Assembly (NCBI GenBank): GCA_003116975.1
Contig: BGKB01000019.1
Coordinates: 582,843 to 646,842 of the forward strand
Direction of reading: 5' to 3'
Length of the DNA stretch: 64,000 nt
Source: Aurantiochytrium sp. KH105
Taxonomy: Eukaryota; Sar; Bigyra; Thraustochytrida; Thraustochytriidae
This document shows, piece by piece, positions 58,399 to 64,000 of this stretch. How positions within the stretch are numbered: position 1 is the first letter of the stretch; the number at the start of each line of letters is the position of its first letter. The notes beneath the pieces are model-generated. The model saw nothing but the letters and a program-made list of their open reading frames with translations. It searched no databases and was not told where the DNA came from. The translations under genes were made by a program, and so were the position numbers.

Positions 58399-61300
58399 TT
58401 AGGTCCCAGGTTCGATTCCTTGGATATGCAAGATATGAACCCTCCCGCTAACGTCGCCAATAACGTAAACACCTCCCTCGCGAGCTGTTACCTTACTATA
58501 GATTGCGTGATCCGTCGTGAAGCCTATGCCTTCGCTAAGCTCCACATGCGTTCCGTTCTCAACGTTCACCAACGTGTTTCTTCCAGGTGTCGTCGATGCC
58601 TCCGCTTCATCCGCGTCGAGTGCCTCGCCCGTTCGAGCGTTCCAGTAAAGAGTTTCATTGGGTGACTGTGATACAATGGTATCGCCCTGTATCACCACGC
58701 TTGTGACATAACTAGTGTGCCCCTTCAACACGTGCTGCTCCTCGCCCGACGTCGCGTTCCAGATGCGCACCGTCTCGTCCGAGGACCCACTGACGATGGT
58801 GTCGCCCTGTATCGTCACGCTGCTGACCTGACCAGAGTGGCCCTTCAACACGTGCTGCTCCTCGCCCGACGTAGCGTCCCAAATGCGCACCGTCTTGTTC
58901 GAGGACCCACTGACGATGGTGTCGCCCTGTATCGCCACGCTGCTGACCGGCCCAGAGTGCCCCTTCACCACGAGCTTCAACACGAGCTGCTCCTCGCCCG
59001 ACGTAGCGTTCCAGATGTGCACCGTCTTGTCATAGGATCCACTGACGATGGTGTCGCCCTGGATCGTCACGCTATAGACTGAACCAGAGTGCTCCTTCAA
59101 CAAGTGCTGCCCCTCGCCCGACGTAGCGTTCCAGATGCGCACCGTGTTGTCAATGGACCCGCTGACGATGGCGTCGCCCTGTAGCGCCACGCTCCAGACC
59201 GCCTCAGAGTGCCCCTTCAGCACGTGCTGCTCCTCGCCCGACGTCGCGTTCCAGATGCGCACCGTCTTGTCCGAGGACCCACTGACGATGGTGTCGCCCT
59301 GTATCGCCACGCTGTAGACGTTAGCAGAGTGCCCCATCAACACGTGCTGCTCCTCGCCCGACGTCGCGTTCCAGATGCGCACCGTCTTGTCCAAGGACCC
59401 ACTGACGATGGTGTCGCCATCGATCGCCACGCCCATGACCGGAAAAGGATGCCCCTTCAACACGTGCTGCTCCTCGCCCGACGTAGCGTTCCAGATGCGC
59501 ACCGTCTTGTCCAAGGACCCACTGACGATGGTGTCGCCCTGTATCGCCACGCCCATGACCGAACTAGTGTGCCCGTGCAACAATTGCTGCTCCTCGCCCG
59601 ACGTAGCGTTCCAGATGCGCACCGTCTTGTCCGAGGACCCACTGACGATGGTGTCGCCCTGTATCGCCACGCTGTTGACCACATCAGAGTGCCCCTCCAA
59701 CACGTGCTGCTCCTCGCCCGACGTAGCGTTCCAGATGCGCACCGTGTCGTCTTTAGACCCACTGACGATGGTGTCGCCCTGTATCGCCACGCTGGTGACC
59801 CAACGAGAGTGCCCCTTCAACACGTGCAGCAAAAAGTCGCGGGGATGAGCAAGAGTGACGCAAGTAGGCTCCAGCCATGGCTGATCAGGTGTTTGTAGAC
59901 TGAGCGCCAGGGGATCTTTTGAGTCATGACCAAGACGCGCCAGAACCTGCGACGCAAGTTCTCCGGGATCGTAGCTGAGGGCATGCACTGCTTTGCTTAG
60001 GAAGCGGGGCGTATCACTTTCGGGCGCAAAGTAGAGGCCGAGTTCGACGCAGTCGCGGATGAGGTTTCCGATTGTGGCACGTCTTTGCGCTTCATCGTCA
60101 CCGGCAGAGATGGCGCTCTTTACCCATGCAAAGTCATTCAGGAGCTCGAAAGCCTCCGCGTGCCTGCCGCTCTTGACGAGGTGAAAGACGGCGTGACGGA
60201 GCGAAAACACGCCGTCGTGCGAGCTACTGCAGTAGTTGGCCAATTGCTTATGCCCGTCTTTTTTCTTCACGAAGAGCTTTTTTCCGCTCTGCTTCTTATC
60301 TGAGAGCCAATCTGCCATCCGCTTGTGGATAAGTGCCACACGTCCATCGCCGCCTCGATATAAGAGATTGCTCGCGTCGTCGACAATATCATCCATTTCA
60401 TCTTGGTCTAATTGCAGAACTGCGCTTAGTTGCTCGACACTCAGCGGTTCACGAGCAGCTACGATCGGCGCCAGGAGCATGTTGTACCTCCACTCCCCGC
60501 CAACTTTTTCTTGCAGGCGCTCAAAGTACTCTTTGAACATGCCGCCAAGCCCATCGGGAATGGCGTCTTCCTTGGAGATGTCCTGTAGGGTCAGCACTCC
60601 ACCTCGCTTCTTCTCGTGCATCCGCTTCAGTGTCTCGGGAAGGAAGCTCGCCCAGAGAAAGAGACCTTCGGATCGCTCGGAAAGAATCTTGGCGCAAGAA
60701 GCAACGTCCTTTTGGTCCACGGTATCTCTCATGTCGCACAGCAAATGCTCGATGTGCTTTTCGATGTCGCGAAAGTTCTCTTCGTCCTTGAGCTCCAGCA
60801 CTTTAGAATCAAGGCTATTGTTAGTGATACCGCGCTGGATCTCGCCTTCGGGACGTGTGCTCACGACCAAGCTGAGCCATGCCGGCATCGCATCCTTCCA
60901 CGCACGAATGACTTTCCGCAGAACATCGTCGCTTTTGCTGCACTCGTCGAGAGCGTCGAGCACGACCACATGTCGCATCTGGTCTGGGCCGAGCTTGGTT
61001 GCAGGATTGACGATAATGGTCTTGAAAAGATCCGCCAGTGTCTTTTCGCGAAGACCCTCAAAGCGTACTTGGTCGAGTGCTTCAGGGTAATTCGGCACGG
61101 TCAGGCACAGTTGCCAAGCAATGCTTAAAATTGCTTCAGCAGGTGAAGCCGCGGTCCCATCATCATGTCGAAAGAAATGGTACGCTGCCACCGAGATAGG
61201 CCGGCGCTCGATTTTGCTATGACGCCACAGGCTACGTACACGTGACGACTTTCGGCGTAGCTCGGCGTGTTCATCCGCCTTGCTCTTTTTGACATCTTCA

Positions 61301-62517
61301 GCAGTTTTCAGAGCGCCTCCACGGTGGCAAAGCTCGGCCATGATGACGCTTTTGCCGACGCCGCCGTCACCCACAAGAATGAAGACGGCACTCTGTTTCT
61401 TGTTGTACCAGTCGCAAAGCTCGTCGATGATCCAGCTTCGCGTGCCGAGGGTAAACTTTTCCGCCTTGCCCTTGGCCCATGCCTCTGAGCTGCACGGGTT
61501 CAGGCGAGGATAAATGTCACGCATCAGAGGGGTCAGGTCCGATGAAGCCTCGGGGGTCGCGATGCGCATGCGAATGGCATTGGCGAGGCGTTCGATCGCC
61601 TCGTCCGAAAAAGTCCCATTGCGTGAACTCTCGGAAAGATCCACCGGTGCTTGTCTTGTGAGCGCGAGCTGAAATCGCCCAGTCCACCCCGTTGCGGGCT
61701 TGGTCATGCCCTCTTCCAGCGCGGCGACCACGATGCGGTCAAATCGTTTGTTGCTGGCGTATTGGAACTCCTTGAGACAGTTGTCTGACCGGTCACCTTT
61801 GTTGATCTTTTCCATGTACCCCTTGGTCGCTAGGACAAGGAATACGGTTGACGAGTCGATGCCATCAGCCATACTTCCATAAATACTGCCAGACACTTGC
61901 TGAGCATCGAGCCAGACGTCGATGCCGTGGTCGCGGAGTCGCAACGCGAGTTCAATGGTCATCTTGTGTACCCATTTGTCTTTGCCCCACTCGTGCGAGA
62001 GGAAGACGTGAAAGCTCCGGCGCCCTGGCATACCTACGACACGGCCTTTTGCGGCAAGGGCTTCGGCCATCACCCAATCAGCGGCGTCCTTTATGGGCTT
62101 GCAAAAGTTGATGAACAAGTCGTCGGAGATGTACCAGGCAAGCGCGCCCATCCAGTCCTTTGTATTAGCCATGGCTTCGTCGATGAGGATGGGGACAAGA
62201 GAGTTGGGGAGGACCTTTGCCACTGCCTCGATGAGATCCCAATTGTCTTCGAGTTTTTTGCTCACGAGCAGCAGAGCGACCTCGGCATTTTTGGCCTCCT
62301 GTTCGGCCTCTGCGACGTGGCTGCCGGTGCGCACGGGCAGGCTGAGGCGGGGCTGAATCGCGTCGACCAGCTGCTCGGCCACGGTCTCGTCTGCGGGATC
62401 GTGTACGATGAGGATGGCAATGCTGACAGGAGGTTCGTCTCTCGGCTCGTCCTCGGCGCGTGCTCCATCGTCGCGGCCTCCCTTGAAGAGCGCGAGCAAG
62501 CGCGTCGCCCGTCTCAT
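58399..62517 (-). CDS. TIR-TIR-NACHT-WD40 NLR-like protein
   Basis: 1372 residues in one frame. Two TIR-like domains come first: about 30-140 (SIAILIVHDPADETVAEQL) and 165-310 (RSFHVFLSHEWGKDKW). In the second, NCLKEFQYA places Glu250 where TIR NADases keep the catalytic Glu; Glu97 is in a similar place in the first. A NACHT/STAND NTPase follows: P-loop GDGGVGKS (Lys389), Walker B VVLDALDEC (Asp521), then a winged-helix segment (AAREPLSVEQLSAVL, LIHKRMADWL) of the kind seen in fungal NLRs. Ten WD40 repeats from about residue 902 form the sensor. This is a complete intracellular receptor architecture. By family analogy, ligand binding to the propeller would oligomerise the NTPase and bring TIRs together for NAD+ cleavage or signalling (inference). 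No signal peptide or membrane span. Confidence 0.9.
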   Translation of the reverse strand: MRRATRLLALFKGGRDDGARAEDEPRDEPPVSIAILIVHDPADETVAEQLVDAIQPRLSLPVRTGSHVAEAEQEAKNAEVALLLVSKKLEDNWDLIEAVAKVLPNSLVPILIDEAMANTKDWMGALAWYISDDLFINFCKPIKDAADWVMAEALAAKGRVVGMPGRRSFHVFLSHEWGKDKWVHKMTIELALRLRDHGIDVWLDAQQVSGSIYGSMADGIDSSTVFLVLATKGYMEKINKGDRSDNCLKEFQYASNKRFDRIVVAALEEGMTKPATGWTGRFQLALTRQAPVDLSESSRNGTFSDEAIERLANAIRMRIATPEASSDLTPLMRDIYPRLNPCSSEAWAKGKAEKFTLGTRSWIIDELCDWYNKKQSAVFILVGDGGVGKSVIMAELCHRGGALKTAEDVKKSKADEHAELRRKSSRVRSLWRHSKIERRPISVAAYHFFRHDDGTAASPAEAILSIAWQLCLTVPNYPEALDQVRFEGLREKTLADLFKTIIVNPATKLGPDQMRHVVVLDALDECSKSDDVLRKVIRAWKDAMPAWLSLVVSTRPEGEIQRGITNNSLDSKVLELKDEENFRDIEKHIEHLLCDMRDTVDQKDVASCAKILSERSEGLFLWASFLPETLKRMHEKKRGGVLTLQDISKEDAIPDGLGGMFKEYFERLQEKVGGEWRYNMLLAPIVAAREPLSVEQLSAVLQLDQDEMDDIVDDASNLLYRGGDGRVALIHKRMADWLSDKKQSGKKLFVKKKDGHKQLANYCSSSHDGVFSLRHAVFHLVKSGRHAEAFELLNDFAWVKSAISAGDDEAQRRATIGNLIRDCVELGLYFAPESDTPRFLSKAVHALSYDPGELASQVLARLGHDSKDPLALSLQTPDQPWLEPTCVTLAHPRDFLLHVLKGHSRWVTSVAIQGDTIVSGSKDDTVRIWNATSGEEQHVLEGHSDVVNSVAIQGDTIVSGSSDKTVRIWNATSGEEQQLLHGHTSSVMGVAIQGDTIVSGSLDKTVRIWNATSGEEQHVLKGHPFPVMGVAIDGDTIVSGSLDKTVRIWNATSGEEQHVLMGHSANVYSVAIQGDTIVSGSSDKTVRIWNATSGEEQHVLKGHSEAVWSVALQGDAIVSGSIDNTVRIWNATSGEGQHLLKEHSGSVYSVTIQGDTIVSGSYDKTVHIWNATSGEEQLVLKLVVKGHSGPVSSVAIQGDTIVSGSSNKTVRIWDATSGEEQHVLKGHSGQVSSVTIQGDTIVSGSSDETVRIWNATSGEEQHVLKGHTSYVTSVVIQGDTIVSQSPNETLYWNARTGEALDADEAEASTTPGRNTLVNVENGTHVELSEGIGFTTDHAIYSKVTAREGGVYVIGDVSGRVHILHIQGIEPGT
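58620..59814. repeat. Coding tandem array of near-identical WD40 units
   Basis: Ten units of about 120 bases encode WD40 repeats with the core SVAIQGDTIVSGS and TVRIWNATSGEEQ. One unit has a short insertion (LVLKLVVK). Most differences between units fall in a few codons, so the array looks recently amplified or homogenised. Confidence 0.95.
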
Positions 62518-62956
62518 GCTGATCTCGCCTTAATGGCGCGAAGAAGAGGAGGACGAGGTCGAGGAGGAGGAGGAGGGAGAGCGCGCGCGCGCGCGCCTCG
62601 CAAGTTCACTTTCAGTCACAGCCGCGAGCCGGTCAGGCGCGGTGTCGAAGCGCGTTTGGATTCTGCGCTGCGTGCTTTCTTGCTTCGATGATCGATTGAG
62701 TGATTTCCGGCTGCGGTTCCCCTCGGCGCGCACACCCCCTTTTTCGTAAAAGTATACACCGCTTGGATCAAGGAGGGTGCAAGTGTTCGCTGGCGAGGAG
62801 AACCGGAAAAAAATCCTTGACGGCTCACTGTCGGTCGAGAGTCGATCACAGCGAAGTTCAAGTTGCGATGGGATGACTGTGAATGCGAATGAATGGAGTG
62901 ATTTTATTTCTCGTCGCGGCGCCGGGCTGACAGATTCTCGCTGAGGCAGCCAGTGG

Positions 62957-63033
62957 GAGGGAGAAAGAGAGAGAGAGAGAGAGGGAGAGAGAGAGAGAGG
63001 GAGAGAGAGAGAGAAGGGGGAGAGAGAGGGAGG
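62957..63033. repeat. (GA)n microsatellite
   Basis: About 75 bases of GAGA with GGGA interruptions, about 450 bases upstream of the TIR-NACHT-WD40 start. Confidence 0.95.
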
Positions 63034-63624
63034 GAAGAGCCTGGTCGGTGGCTTTATCCATCCTTCTCGTGTGCGCGTGTGTGTGATTTGGCCAGCCAGC
63101 CAGCCAGCCTGCCTACCTGCGGCTCCCTAGCTCGCACCGACCTGCGCTCGCTCGCCCGATCGTTCGCGTGCAAGTCTCGCCCCTAGCTCTTGTTGGCTCG
63201 GGCGCAAGCCCTGTGCCACGGGGCCGAGATGGCTGCTGCCACTCGCGCGCCTTCTCTCGCCAGACCAGGCCAGCCCGGAGCCGACAGCTGGCTGGCTGGC
63301 CCAGGGCGCGATGAGGAGACTGGCCACTGCGCTGACTGCTGCGATGCTCGAGAGATGGTAGAGCAGGCTCCGCGGGAGGAGGTCACAACTTGATGACAGT
63401 CTGTGTGGGATCATCATCATCATGGTTCCACTCGATCGGCGAATTCAGTGTCTGAAGTGCGTTTTTAGCACTGATTTATTACCCGGGCAAACTTGTGCAG
63501 AATTTGGACAATTGCGGCGTCTTTCGCACGGTCGCGGCTCCACGAACTCTCGGTTCAACCGCTTGTCAAATAGGGCTGTTTTCCTCTTCCAAGTGTCTAT
63601 TCAGCAAGTCGAGCAATTCGGCTT

Positions 63625-63985
63625 GCAAGTGGCAGCCAGTCATTTGCTCTACTATTATCCAGTCATTCCAGCAGTGAGCAGCCGCACCCCGCCTTACTGT
63701 CAATATTGAGCGGGGCATTGGCACCACACACAGCTGCAGATTGCAAGTGCTGCTCGACACATTTGCAAGTGCAGAACCGCCCATCGCAAGTGCAGAATCA
63801 CTGCTTGGACTTGCTGTTTGGCCTGCCAGGCTGCCAGAGGCTGAGTGAAGAGGGCGCCTAGTCGACAAGTGAATCTGTAATGCTTGCAAGTGTAGAATTA
63901 GCCATGTAAATGAAGAATTCTTTACAAGTCAATGGTAGATAAAGAGTAACCATGGTAGTAAGTGGAGCTCGACTTGATGCAAGTG
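63625..63985. repeat. Cluster of GCAAGTG(CAGAAT) motifs
   Basis: GCAAGTG occurs at 63625, 63743, 63765, 63786, 63886 and 63979, in four of these followed by CAGAA or TAGAA, all in the same orientation. The spacing is irregular, so this looks like dispersed sites rather than a simple tandem repeat. Confidence 0.7.
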
Positions 63986-64000
63986 CAGAATTTTTCCTCG

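Larger units (their letters stand above)
62518..64000. other. Upstream region of the TIR-NACHT-WD40 gene
   Basis: Promoter side of the minus-strand gene. It contains a GA microsatellite, GCCA and GGCT short repeats and, from 63.6 kb, a cluster of GCAAGTG motifs. No gene is supported up to the window edge. Confidence 0.5.

Noticed and set aside
58399-58425. tRNA B-box-like GGTTCGATTCC
   Set aside because: It falls on the last codons of the TIR-NACHT-WD40 gene. No matching acceptor stem, D-arm or anticodon arm can be formed around it.
58620-59814. CRISPR-like regular repeat array
   Set aside because: The 120-base units are in-frame WD40 codons in a eukaryotic gene, with no unrelated spacers.

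Overview
This is nuclear DNA from a GC-rich, intron-poor, gene-dense eukaryotic microbe. Reasons: long uninterrupted ORFs encode eukaryote-only families (LRRC56, USP48, presenilin, AMMECR1, dolichyl-diphosphatase, TMEM65), at least two genes carry short GT-AG introns, AATAAA-type signals occur, and the spacers are full of microsatellites. The gene set includes a flagellar assembly protein, a trypsin/SRCR secreted protein and ERG4/ERG24-type sterol reduction. With the compact layout this fits a flagellate-stage protist such as a thraustochytrid (stramenopile), but that placement is inference; no rRNA or marker gene is present. No convincing tRNA, rRNA, transposon, CRISPR or viral gene was found. 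Layout: 0.4-8 kb holds an ankyrin protein (+), then an LRRC56-like protein, a sterol reductase and a three-exon small membrane protein (all -). 8-17.2 kb holds a USP48-type deubiquitinase with a decayed copy of its own 3' end downstream, and a secreted trypsin fused to four SRCR domains (both -). 20-26 kb holds a PH/acyltransferase-like tail-anchored protein, AMMECR1, an FKBP and a presenilin. 26-32 kb is one 1925-residue gene: kinase-like domain, NACHT-type NTPase and ankyrin repeats. 32-40 kb is a largely gene-free, repeat-rich stretch after a small codon-biased gene. 40-50 kb holds an acidic protein with a Cys-rich tail, an armadillo/coiled-coil protein, a TMEM65-GAF fusion and a divergently arranged dolichyl-diphosphatase. 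50-56 kb holds a GH31 glycosidase and an ankyrin protein. 58.4-62.5 kb is a TIR-TIR-NACHT-WD40 gene. How the genes relate: most are unlinked housekeeping functions (ubiquitin removal, proline isomerisation, intramembrane proteolysis, sterol and dolichol metabolism, cilia). The standouts are two STAND/NLR-like receptors about 27 kb apart with different N-terminal effectors and different sensor repeats. The WD40 array of the second is nearly identical between units except at a few surface positions, the pattern known from fungal allorecognition NLRs. This is the best candidate for an undescribed recognition/defence system here. Further unusual proteins are a presenilin with a changed GxGD motif, an acyltransferase-like protein lacking the catalytic His, and a TMEM65 channel-like domain fused to a GAF domain with the complete cyclic-nucleotide motif.
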